7,700 bases of DNA. Source: Acidobacteriota bacterium (GTDB taxonomy: Bacteria; Acidobacteriota; Terriglobia; Terriglobales; Acidobacteriaceae). This document shows, piece after piece, positions 1-6,025 of this stretch. The stretch's first letter is position 1. Every line of letters begins with the position of its first letter. Both the position numbers and the translations under genes were made by a program. The stretch spans positions 1-7,700 of the forward strand of contig QIAW01000050.1 in NCBI GenBank assembly GCA_003225655.1, written 5' to 3'. The notes beneath the pieces are model-generated. The model was not told where the DNA came from. It made no database searches and saw only the letters and a list, made by a program, of their open reading frames with translations.

Positions 1-1
1 C

Positions 2-793
2 TCGAAGCAATCCATTCGCGATCATTACGATTCGTTCGCCGGTTTTTATCGCGCGTTCTGGGGCGACCACATTCATCATGGACTTTTTCTGCGCGGCAAC
101 GAAAGCTCAAAGCAGGCACAGGTTCAGCTTCTGGAACACTGCGTTGCGCTCAGCGGCATCGGTGAGCGAGCGCGGGTACTCGACATTGGTTGCGGGCACG
201 GCGGAACCAGCATTTATCTGGCGCGCCGGCATGGATGCAAGGTAACCGGGCTTACGTTGAGTCCGCGGCAGGCGGAATTGGCCGCTCGCGCCAGCCGCAG
301 GGCGGGAGTCGAGGACCGCGTGGAATTCGTGGTAGCAGATGCCGAGCATTATGAATTTCCCGCCGGCCGCTATGACGCGGTCTGGACCATGGAGTCTTCG
401 GAACATTTTGCGGCGAAGGCGCGTTATTTCCGCAATGCGGCGTTGGCCCTCGCTTCCCAAGGCGCGTTGCTGCTGGCGGCATGGACGGGGAACATGCGCA
501 GCCCGCGGGTGGCTGAAGTGGCCCGGATATTTCTATGTCCCGAGCTGCAGACCGCGGATGAGTACAGGCGGCAGATGCAGGATGCGGGACTCTCCATTAC
601 CGCCGAACAGGACCTTTCAGGCCAGGTCAGCAGGACGTGGGAGATATGCCGCTGGCGGACGCGCCTGGCGGCCCCCATCAAACTTTTTGTCTCCGCTGAT
701 AAGCGCGAATTTGTGCGCGGCATTGACGTGATACTCGATGCCTACAGGGCGGGAGATCTGCGCTACAGCCTGCTCATCGGCAGAAAAAATTAG
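2..793 (+). CDS. class I SAM-dependent methyltransferase, 5' end cut by the window
   Basis: The reading frame is open from the window edge, so the start lies upstream; 263 residues are visible. The SAM-binding motif I VLDIGCGHGG is at visible residues 59-68. It is followed by a second strand ending VTGLTLSPRQ, an acidic VVADAE segment near residues 110-115, and TMESSEHF near 129-136, where relatives read SMESGEH. The N-terminal HYDSFAGFYRAFWGDHIHHG stretch resembles the opening of gamma-tocopherol methyltransferase-like and UbiE-like small-molecule methyltransferases. It should therefore methylate a small molecule or lipid in the cytoplasm, using S-adenosylmethionine. The substrate cannot be told from the sequence, and no pathway partner is visible nearby. 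An internal ATG at 257 would cut off motif I and is not the start. The stop codon overlaps the stop of the convergent peroxiredoxin-like gene. The family call is firm; the exact role is unknown. Confidence 0.88.
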   Translation, partial: SKQSIRDHYDSFAGFYRAFWGDHIHHGLFLRGNESSKQAQVQLLEHCVALSGIGERARVLDIGCGHGGTSIYLARRHGCKVTGLTLSPRQAELAARASRRAGVEDRVEFVVADAEHYEFPAGRYDAVWTMESSEHFAAKARYFRNAALALASQGALLLAAWTGNMRSPRVAEVARIFLCPELQTADEYRRQMQDAGLSITAEQDLSGQVSRTWEICRWRTRLAAPIKLFVSADKREFVRGIDVILDAYRAGDLRYSLLIGRKN

Positions 794-1377
794 CTCTCCA
801 GCGCTTTGAGAATCCGCTGCGGCTCGGTGCGCCGGGTGTAGTCGGCGCTGACCTCGGCGAACAGGATGGTTCCATCACGACCGACGATGTATGTAGCAGC
901 CAGCGGCAGCTCCCAGCTTTGGTCCCCATTGCAGAGAGGCAGATTCACGAACGTTCGCTGATATTGCTGCTTGAGATAATCGGGCACAGTGTAAACCAAC
1001 TTGAACTGACGGGCCACATGATTGCCGGTGTCACAGAGCAGAGGAAATTTCAGATGATGTTGTTCGGCGGTAAAGGTGGAATGCCGCTGCGTCTGTGGCG
1101 ACAGGGCGAGCAGGGCCACGCAGTAAGGGCACCAGCGTCCGCGGTAGAACGTGATAACCAGCGCTCCACCGGCGCGTAACTCGGAAGAGCGCACGAGCTT
1201 GCCGCTCGAATCGAGCAGTTCGAAATCGGGCGCTGGCGCACCCACCGGCAATACTTCTTTCGCCAGGCCTGCTGCCTGCAACTCAGCGACAGCACGATCC
1301 GTGACGGCCAGATGCTCAGGCCGCAGCAGTTCGCGGGTGCGGCTTCTGATTTCATCCAATTGCGCCTGCAAAGGCAT
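790..1377 (-). CDS. peroxiredoxin-like (AhpC/TSA family) protein with apparent internal deletion
   Basis: The 195-residue product has a thioredoxin-fold, AhpC/TSA-type layout. It has an N-terminal helical segment, PAPDFELLDSSGKLV at about 48-62, the strand ALVITFYRG, the active-site motif WCPYC at 82-86, NGDQSWELPLAATYIVGRDG at about 150-169, and a C-terminal DYTRRTEP. Relatives with this ending reduce peroxides or disulphides with a CxxC cysteine pair. In the family as I know it, the CxxC is followed by a helix and a core strand, roughly 'L.AL...LVAISPQT'. Here CVALLAL runs directly into SPQTQ, so about 20 residues are missing, in frame. That would remove a helix and a central strand of the fold. 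The protein may be inactive or altered, or this may be a sequence error. The ATG start has no strong ribosome-binding site. The gene is convergent with the methyltransferase and overlaps it by 3 bases. Confidence 0.82.
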   Translation of the reverse strand: MPLQAQLDEIRSRTRELLRPEHLAVTDRAVAELQAAGLAKEVLPVGAPAPDFELLDSSGKLVRSSELRAGGALVITFYRGRWCPYCVALLALSPQTQRHSTFTAEQHHLKFPLLCDTGNHVARQFKLVYTVPDYLKQQYQRTFVNLPLCNGDQSWELPLAATYIVGRDGTILFAEVSADYTRRTEPQRILKALES

Positions 1378-1440
1378 GGTTCATGCTAGCATTGCCGCGA
1401 CAAAAATGTTCGTCCGGCATCTACCCGGCGGCATCTAAAA

Positions 1441-1501
1441 AATTGAAAAACCGAAATTGAAAAATCGGGTAATTGTAAAATCGAGCAATTTGATGTTGAG
1501 G
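1441..1501. repeat. AT-rich degenerate tandem repeat, four units of about 14-16 bases
   Basis: Units begin at about 1441, 1455, 1471 and 1487. They read AATTGAAAAACCGA, AATTGAAAAATCGGGT, AATTGTAAAATCGAGC and AATTTGATGTTGAGG, so the first three are clear and the fourth is decayed. The block is much richer in A and T than its surroundings and sits directly before the 71-residue gene. It contains a -10-like TAAAAT at 1476-1481, but no convincing -35 at 16-18 bases. It may be an AT-rich promoter region or a decayed microsatellite-like spacer. Confidence 0.6.
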
Positions 1502-1507
1502 TGCACT

Positions 1508-1723
1508 ATGCCCGCAGAGTTCCCTGCAAAGCAGCCGTCAGCGAAGGCTGGGCAGGAAAAGTCAGAGTCAACGACTGGGCAATCGCAGCCTGATAGCAGG
1601 GAAGCTCACGAGCGCGCCTTAGACAAGACCCTGGCCGACACCTTTCCGGCCAGCGATCCCCTCTCTTCTATTCCCGATCCTTCGACTCCGGATGCGGCAG
1701 ATGAGGACCCACAGGTGGCGTGA
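1508..1723 (+). CDS. small acidic protein with ALDKTLADTFPASDP motif, unknown function
   Basis: The product has 71 residues when read from the ATG at 1508, which is preceded by GAGG at 1498-1501 with a 6-base spacer. The same frame can be read from a TTG at 1457, but that start would lie inside the AT-rich repeat and has no ribosome-binding site. The N-terminal half is low in complexity (Ser, Gln, Glu, Lys) and looks disordered. The conserved part is ALDKTLADTFPASDPLSS near residues 37-54, followed by a Pro- and Asp-rich tail. Short proteins with a 'D..L..TFPASDPP' core occur in many soil and plant-associated bacteria, and I know of no assigned function. There is no membrane segment or signal peptide, so it should be cytoplasmic. 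It stands alone, convergent with the SRPBCC gene downstream. Confidence 0.72.
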   Translation: MPAEFPAKQPSAKAGQEKSESTTGQSQPDSREAHERALDKTLADTFPASDPLSSIPDPSTPDAADEDPQVA

Positions 1724-1768
1724 GAAGGAAGGTTGTTCTGAGAGTTCCTGTTTTGGGACAAATGGTGG

Positions 1769-2248
1769 CTAGGCGCGGCGGCGGTCCTTGCGCTCGAGGG
1801 TAAGCTCATCGCAGCGTTGAGCCAGGCGGCGGTACCACTCCTGCTTGAACTCGCGCACGACTTCGACTACATCGCGGCCCAAGATCTGGAGCGTGCGCCC
1901 GTTGATCTCGAGCCAGATGGAAATGTTAGAGCCGCGCTCTCCATCGGGCAGGAAAGAGATCCATTGCTCGACCATGTTCTGCATTTCGTGATGAATCCAG
2001 CCGATTTTGTTCGGCGGTGAAGAACCAATGATTACGCATTCAGTGTTGAATTCCACCGGCTGCAGCATTTCCATGTGGACCCGGCTGCCCAGGGCCCAGG
2101 GTTCTCCTTTTGTCCATTCGATCTTTTTGTAGATTCCGGGGAGGAAAGAATTCCACTTTTCCCAATCGATGAAGACCTCCCAGCAAAGCTTAGGATCGGC
2201 TGAAGTGTGGACGGTGAACTCGATCCGCTGTGGCAGGCGGCTGGGCAT
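1769..2248 (-). CDS. SRPBCC (START/Bet v1-like) family protein
   Basis: The product has 159 residues. The opening RIEFTVHTSADPKLCWEVFIDWEKWNSFLPGI is the usual start of an SRPBCC fold: a first strand, then helices carrying a W..F.D...W motif. A series of strands follows (GSRVHMEML, FNTECVIIGS, NKIGWIHHE, SNISIWLEING). The long C-terminal helix runs from about residue 125 to 150 (VVEVVREFKQEWYRRLAQRC). Proteins of this fold bind hydrophobic ligands in a cavity, and some are cyclases or chaperone-like, but the ligand cannot be told here. There is no signal peptide. The ATG is preceded by GGAG with an 8-base spacer. It lies 66 bases downstream of the GH3 gene on the same strand. A TATAAT box in that gap suggests it can be transcribed on its own. 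Confidence 0.8.
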   Translation of the reverse strand: MPSRLPQRIEFTVHTSADPKLCWEVFIDWEKWNSFLPGIYKKIEWTKGEPWALGSRVHMEMLQPVEFNTECVIIGSSPPNKIGWIHHEMQNMVEQWISFLPDGERGSNISIWLEINGRTLQILGRDVVEVVREFKQEWYRRLAQRCDELTLERKDRRRA

Positions 2249-2280
2249 GGCGACGACTCCAAGGGGCCCGTATCAGCAGG

Positions 2281-2286
2281 ATTATA
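2281..2286 (-). promoter_or_regulatory. candidate -10 box for the SRPBCC gene
   Basis: The - strand reads a perfect TATAAT about 33 bases upstream of the SRPBCC start codon, in the gap after the GH3 gene. The -35 position at a 17-base spacing reads TCGGCT, which matches TTGACA at only three places. If this is a promoter it is weak or needs an activator, and read-through from the GH3 gene remains possible. Confidence 0.4.
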
Positions 2287-2314
2287 CAGCGCATCCCCGC
2301 CTTAGCCGAGTTTA

Positions 2315-4675
2315 TCAGCGTTGAGCGGAGATGGCCGCCGGTCCCGAGATCAGCGTAAACACTTGATGTAAATCTCCGACCGACAGATCGAACTCACCGG
2401 GCTCCAGAAGCGGCTGGTTCGCCGGGCCGATGAATGTGAGGTCATTGCGGTCGAGCGTGAATCTGAGCGCTTTGCTTTCGCCGGGTGCGAGGAGGATTTT
2501 GGCAAAACGCTTCAGCCGCTTCACGGGCGGGGTAATGGTGGCGAACCTTTGCGTCAAATAGAGCTGTGCTACTTCTTTCCCCGCACGGTCTCCGGCGTTC
2601 TTGACGGTGACCGATATTGTCAAGGGTTCGTCCGGCATGATTTGTTTTGCGCTAAGCCGCAGGTCTGAATATTGGAAGGTGGTGTAACTCAGCCCGGTCC
2701 CAAATTGAAACTCGGGCTGAAACGTGGTTGATCCGCGGCCGCCCTCTGGATCTTCCGACGTCTTATGGTCGTAGGTCAGCAGAGAATGAGGGCGACTGGG
2801 GTAGGTGTAGGGAAGTCTTCCATCGGGATTGTAATCACCGAACAAAATATCAACAATCGCCTGCCCGCCTTCATTGCCGGGATTAGGCGCGAGTACAATC
2901 GCCTTGGGCAGAGCTGAGATTCCGTGGATGATGCGGGGGCGTCCCTCGATCAGGAGCAGCACCATCGGCTTGCCGGTAGCTGCCATCTTCTCGGCGAGCT
3001 GCAACTGCGGCCCTGGCAAATTAAGGTCATCAATGTTGCCCGGGCTCTCGGCGTAAGACATCTCTCCCAGGCAAAGAACAACTACGTCGGCCCCTTTGGC
3101 GGCATCTACGGCAGAAGCGATGTCCAGTTCTTTGTCGAAGGTGGTCCCGGGAACGTAGACGACGCTTGCGCTTCCTGCCTTCGCCTTAATTGCCTCGAGG
3201 ACCGTCGGTTTGTCTTTGGGATAAAGATCGCTTTTATCTCCCTGCCACATGTAGGTCCATCCATTATTCAGGGACACGAGCGAGTCGGCAGTTGGGCCGG
3301 TTACCAGGATCTTTTGAGAAGGCGCGAGAGGCAAAATTTTGTCCGTATTCTTGAGCAGTACAATGGATTCGTGTGCTGCCTGCAACGCTGTTTTCTGTGC
3401 CTCGGGAGAGCCGAGCTGTAGCTTCGAGTTGACGCCAAGCAAGGGATCGCGAAAGAGACCAAGCTCCATCTTCATGGTCAGAATGCGGCGGACCGCCTCG
3501 TCGATGCGGCCCATGGGCACGGCGCCCTGGTTCACCAATTGCAGCAGAAGATCGCTGAAGCTGTAGTCGCGCGGCACCATGCTCATGTCAATGCCGGCCA
3601 TGATGGCGATCCTGGTCGCCTCCTTTTCGGTGGCGGCAACATGATGGGGCTGGACCAGCCGTTTGATGTCTTCCCAATCTGAAACCACGACACCTTGAAA
3701 TCCCAGCTCTTTCCGCAGCACATCGGTCAGCAGATGGTGATTGGCGTGACCGGGAATCCCGTTGACCTCGCCGGAGTTCACCATCACCGAATGCGCGCCT
3801 GCCTTCACCGCTTCGGCAAAAGTGGGGAGAAAATATTCGCGCAAGGTGGTTTCGGGAATCAGAGCCGGGGTGCGGTCGTGTCCGCTTGCAGGAAAGCTGT
3901 AGCCTACGTAGTGCTTGAGACAGGCGGCGACATGCGAGGGTGAGGCAGGATCGCTGCCCTCGTATCCGCGCACCGCGGCGACGCCCATAATCTTGGCCAT
4001 GTAGACATCTTCACCGAAGGTCTCATAAAAGCGCGGCCACAGGGGCTGGCGGCCGACGTCAAGAACAGGAGAAAACGTCCAAGGAATGCCGCTGGCCCGG
4101 GTTTCGGCGGCGGCAATCTGCTCGCTGCGAAGCATAAGCTCAGGATTCCACGTGGCCGCCATCCCGATGGGCTGGGGGAAGAGGGTCGCGCCGCGAATGT
4201 AGTTTGCGCCATGAATGGTATCAATGCCATACAGGACGGGAATCTTCAGCCGCGAGCGGGCGGCTTCAGCCTGGATCTCGCCGAGAATTTCGTGCCATTT
4301 TTCGAGCGGGAGCGCCTCTTCGAAAACATTGAGAATCGAGCCTACCCCGTATTCGCCGACAACTTTCTTCAGTTTTTCCGGGTTGATCTTCAACTCCTGG
4401 TCTTTGCCGTCGCAGACCATCGAGATATCAAGCTGCGTCATCTGTCCGATTTTTTCTTTCGGCGTCATCCGCGATAGCAGCTTCTCGACAGCAGTGGAGT
4501 AGTCTTTGGCAGGTCCCCGAGAATGGATGTTATTCAGCAGAAATTGCTGGCTATCCAGCACCTCGGCCGGTGCAACAGCCTCCTGGCTGAGTGCAGCGGG
4601 GGAAGGTACGGTCTTTTCCTGGGCCCAAAGCGGAAGGGCAAAAGAAGCCACATAGAGGACTAAACGTGGGGCGAT
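2315..4675 (-). CDS. bglX: secreted glycoside hydrolase family 3, beta-glucosidase-like
   Basis: This enzyme should hydrolyse terminal beta-D-glucosyl links from oligo- or polysaccharides outside the cytoplasm. Numbering is from the GTG at 4651 (778 residues). The GH3 barrel domain covers about 50-400 and includes IPVLYGIDTIHG, the KHYVGYS pair at about 246-252, and VVVSDWEDI with nucleophile Asp325. The GH3 C-terminal domain starts near 425 (ESIVLLKN) and holds GEMSYAESPGN, where Glu535 is the likely acid/base. A fibronectin III-like domain ends the protein (KEVAQLYLTQ near 692-701). The frame stays open upstream of GTG 4651 and encodes APRLVLYVASFALPLWA-Q, a convincing signal peptide, so the start given here is a non-canonical ATC at 4675 (786 residues). 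The GTG start would leave only about 10 hydrophobic residues and has no ribosome-binding site. The exact sugar specificity is uncertain; bglX is the nearest symbol. The gene is divergent from the rpsP operon. Confidence 0.9.
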   Translation of the reverse strand: MAPRLVLYVASFALPLWAQEKTVPSPAALSQEAVAPAEVLDSQQFLLNNIHSRGPAKDYSTAVEKLLSRMTPKEKIGQMTQLDISMVCDGKDQELKINPEKLKKVVGEYGVGSILNVFEEALPLEKWHEILGEIQAEAARSRLKIPVLYGIDTIHGANYIRGATLFPQPIGMAATWNPELMLRSEQIAAAETRASGIPWTFSPVLDVGRQPLWPRFYETFGEDVYMAKIMGVAAVRGYEGSDPASPSHVAACLKHYVGYSFPASGHDRTPALIPETTLREYFLPTFAEAVKAGAHSVMVNSGEVNGIPGHANHHLLTDVLRKELGFQGVVVSDWEDIKRLVQPHHVAATEKEATRIAIMAGIDMSMVPRDYSFSDLLLQLVNQGAVPMGRIDEAVRRILTMKMELGLFRDPLLGVNSKLQLGSPEAQKTALQAAHESIVLLKNTDKILPLAPSQKILVTGPTADSLVSLNNGWTYMWQGDKSDLYPKDKPTVLEAIKAKAGSASVVYVPGTTFDKELDIASAVDAAKGADVVVLCLGEMSYAESPGNIDDLNLPGPQLQLAEKMAATGKPMVLLLIEGRPRIIHGISALPKAIVLAPNPGNEGGQAIVDILFGDYNPDGRLPYTYPSRPHSLLTYDHKTSEDPEGGRGSTTFQPEFQFGTGLSYTTFQYSDLRLSAKQIMPDEPLTISVTVKNAGDRAGKEVAQLYLTQRFATITPPVKRLKRFAKILLAPGESKALRFTLDRNDLTFIGPANQPLLEPGEFDLSVGDLHQVFTLISGPAAISAQR

Positions 4676-4676
4676 A

Positions 4677-4706
4677 TTGCCAAACCTGCTTGGTTTACGT
4701 GATAAT
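4677..4706 (+). promoter_or_regulatory. predicted sigma70-type promoter of the rpsP operon
   Basis: TTGCCA at 4677-4682 (five of six matches to TTGACA) and GATAAT at 4701-4706 (five of six to TATAAT) are separated by 18 bases. Transcription would start near 4713 and give a leader of about 120 bases before rpsP. I see no strong terminator or known ribosomal-protein leader fold in that leader. The promoter sits immediately upstream of, and on the opposite strand to, the likely GH3 start, so the two divergent genes could affect each other. Confidence 0.55.
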
Positions 4707-4829
4707 ACTAGTTTGTCTATAGCCAGATGACCCCGTGGTTAGTCTCGCTCGTAGCCAAGGGATGAACCGGGGAGGCGCGTTAGAGGCCGCCAGGCAGTTT
4801 TCCTAGTCATAGAAAGGACAAGTTTTACA

Positions 4830-5090
4830 GTGTTAATGATTCGTCTAGCGCGCATTGGTGCGCGCAAAAAACCGTATTATCGCGTGGTCGTGATTGAAAA
4901 AGAGCGCGCGCGCAACGGACGGTCGGTGGAAGTTGTGGGCACCTACAACCCGCGTACCACCCCGGCCACCATTCATCTCAAGCAGGACCGCATAGAGCAC
5001 TGGGTTTCCAAAGGCGCCAGGATGTCGGAGACCGTGAGCAAGCTCGTTTCCAAGCAGGCGGCACAACCCGCCCCTGCGCCCGCGGCCTAG
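4830..5090 (+). CDS. rpsP: 30S ribosomal protein S16
   Basis: This is a structural protein of the small ribosomal subunit that binds 16S rRNA early in assembly. The product has 86 residues, normal for S16. It has the family opening MIRLARIGARKKPYYRVVV, then RNGRSVEVVGTYNPR at about 28-42 and RIEHWVSKGARMSETV at about 54-69. It ends in an Ala/Pro-rich tail (QAAQPAPAPAA), which is common in longer S16 versions. Two starts are possible: GTG at 4830 (MLMIRL) or ATG at 4836 (MIRL). The only AGGA (4815-4818) is 11 bases from the GTG and 17 from the ATG, so the GTG is chosen, with reservation. It is the first gene of the operon, 69 bases before khpA. Confidence 0.96.
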   Translation: MLMIRLARIGARKKPYYRVVVIEKERARNGRSVEVVGTYNPRTTPATIHLKQDRIEHWVSKGARMSETVSKLVSKQAAQPAPAPAA

Positions 5091-5115
5091 GTTCGTGCTG
5101 GTTCGTACGACTTTG

Positions 5116-5134
5116 TGGAGTTCCTTCGGCTCCA
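5116..5134 (+). other. small hairpin between rpsP and khpA
   Basis: TGGAG (5116-5120) pairs with CTCCA (5130-5134), with two more G-T pairs inside and a five-base loop CCTTC. It is followed by A-rich sequence, not a T-run, so it is not an intrinsic terminator. It could be a processing or stabilising stem that lets S16 be made in a different amount from the downstream proteins. Confidence 0.3.
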
Positions 5135-5143
5135 GAAAAAATC

Positions 5144-5148
5144 AGGAG
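5144..5148 (+). promoter_or_regulatory. Shine-Dalgarno sequence supporting khpA start at 5160
   Basis: AGGAG lies 11 bases before the ATG at 5160. The spacing is somewhat long, but this is the best site in the region. The next in-frame ATG at 5184 has only a G-rich stretch 2 bases ahead of it, and the in-frame GTG at 5115 has no site. Confidence 0.45.
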
Positions 5149-5159
5149 TGCCGTCCCAT

Positions 5160-5417
5160 ATGACAGGCGAACCGGGTGGGGATATGAGAGCGCTGGTGGA
5201 GCAGATGGCCAAGGCGCTCGTGGATGAGCCAGATCAAGTTGCCGTCAACGTTGTCGAGAAAGAAGGAGACAATGCGGTGCTGGAGCTGCGCGTGGCTCCC
5301 AACGATCTGGGCAAAGTGATCGGCAAGCAAGGGCGCACAGCGCGTTCCATGCGTACCATTCTGGGCGCGGCGGGCATGAAGCTGCAAAAGCGGTTCACGC
5401 TGGAAATTCTGGAGTAG
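5160..5417 (+). CDS. khpA: KH-domain RNA-binding protein KhpA
   Basis: This is a single type II KH domain of the KhpA (YlqC) family, which binds RNA and in other bacteria pairs with KhpB. It probably acts in RNA metabolism linked to cell growth. The product has 85 residues. [19 protein letters not shown] forms the first helix and following turn. [19 protein letters not shown] at about 50-68 holds the GxxG loop (GKQG at 55-58) that contacts RNA, and KRFTLEILE is the last strand. Family members usually start close to [10 protein letters not shown], so the ATG at 5184 (77 residues) is an alternative. The ATG at 5160 is preferred because of the AGGAG upstream. Its position between rpsP and rimM is the usual one. 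Confidence 0.92.
   Translation: MTGEPGGDMRALVEQMAKALVDEPDQVAVNVVEKEGDNAVLELRVAPNDLGKVIGKQGRTARSMRTILGAAGMKLQKRFTLEILE
5411..5414 (+). promoter_or_regulatory. Shine-Dalgarno sequence for rimM, inside the end of khpA
   Basis: GGAG overlaps the last codons of khpA, just before its TAG, and lies 8 bases upstream of ATC 5423. This is a normal distance for a start codon, supports the unusual ATC start of rimM, and would couple its translation to khpA. Confidence 0.45.
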
Positions 5418-5422
5418 CGCGT

Positions 5423-5995
5423 ATCAGCGAAGAGTTTGTCACGATTGCGCGCGTCCTCAAACCCCAGGGACGACACGGCGAAGTTGCCGCCGAACTTCAC
5501 ACCGATTTTCCTGAGCGCTTTGCCGAACAGCGGCGCTTCTTTCTGCTGGGCGAGAACGGGGAGAGGCGAGAGCTCGAACTGGAAGAGCACTGGCTGCACA
5601 AAGGCCATGTGATTCTCAAGTTTCGTGGCATCGATTCCATCAATGAAGCCGAGCCGCTGGCCAACGATCAGGTGCAGATACGGAGCGGTGAGCGACGAAA
5701 GCTCGAAGCCGGCGCGGAATACGTGAACGAACTGGCCGGCTGCCTGGTGGTGAGCTTGACTCCGACGGCCGCGGAGATCGGAACAGTGCGCGAGGTGCAG
5801 TTCGGAGCGGGCGAGGCCCCGCTGCTGGTGATCGAGCAGGGGAAGCGAGAAATTCTTGTTCCCTATGCGGCCGAGTACCTGAAAAGGGTCGATGTGGTGG
5901 CCAAGCGCATTGAAATGGTTTTGCCCGAGGGCATGTTGCAGCTTGATGCGCCGTTGACGGCAGAGGAAAAGCAACGGCAGGCCCAGGGCGAATAG
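5423..5995 (+). CDS. rimM: ribosome maturation factor RimM, apparent ATC start
   Basis: RimM binds S19 and the 16S rRNA 3' domain and helps 30S subunits mature. From ATC 5423 the product has 190 residues, within the family range. The N-terminal RimM domain begins ISEEFVTIARVLKPQGRHGEV, with the conserved G.hGEV at 16-21. The C-terminal PRC-barrel starts near AGAEYVNELAG (about 96-106). It ends with LVPYAAEYLKRVDVVAKR and LPEGMLQL, the typical RimM close, plus a Gln-rich tail. No ATG, GTG or TTG occurs in this frame upstream of the conserved FVTIARV region for at least 100 bases. The first standard starts are inside the domain (for example GTG at 5609) and would destroy it. ATC at 5423 lines up with the expected Met and has GGAG 8 bases ahead. 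A sequence error (ATG read as ATC) or a -1 frameshift from khpA are alternatives. Confidence 0.88.
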   Translation: MSEEFVTIARVLKPQGRHGEVAAELHTDFPERFAEQRRFFLLGENGERRELELEEHWLHKGHVILKFRGIDSINEAEPLANDQVQIRSGERRKLEAGAEYVNELAGCLVVSLTPTAAEIGTVREVQFGAGEAPLLVIEQGKREILVPYAAEYLKRVDVVAKRIEMVLPEGMLQLDAPLTAEEKQRQAQGE

Positions 5996-6025
5996 GAGCA
6001 CAAGCCCAGGCGCTGACAGGTCACG

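Noticed and set aside
257..259. ATG 257 as the start of the methyltransferase
   Set aside because: The frame is open to the window edge and the upstream part encodes the SAM-binding motif I, so this is an internal Met.
1457..1459. TTG 1457 as the start of the small gene
   Set aside because: It lies inside the AT-rich repeat and has no ribosome-binding site. ATG 1508 has GAGG at the right distance.
4713..4829. Possible leader RNA, tRNA or SRP RNA upstream of rpsP
   Set aside because: I found only a 4-pair GGCG/CGCC stem, no T-loop-like GTTCGA motif and no SRP apical loop.
5609..5611. GTG 5609 as the start of rimM
   Set aside because: It would remove about 60 residues of the conserved N-terminal domain that is plainly encoded upstream.
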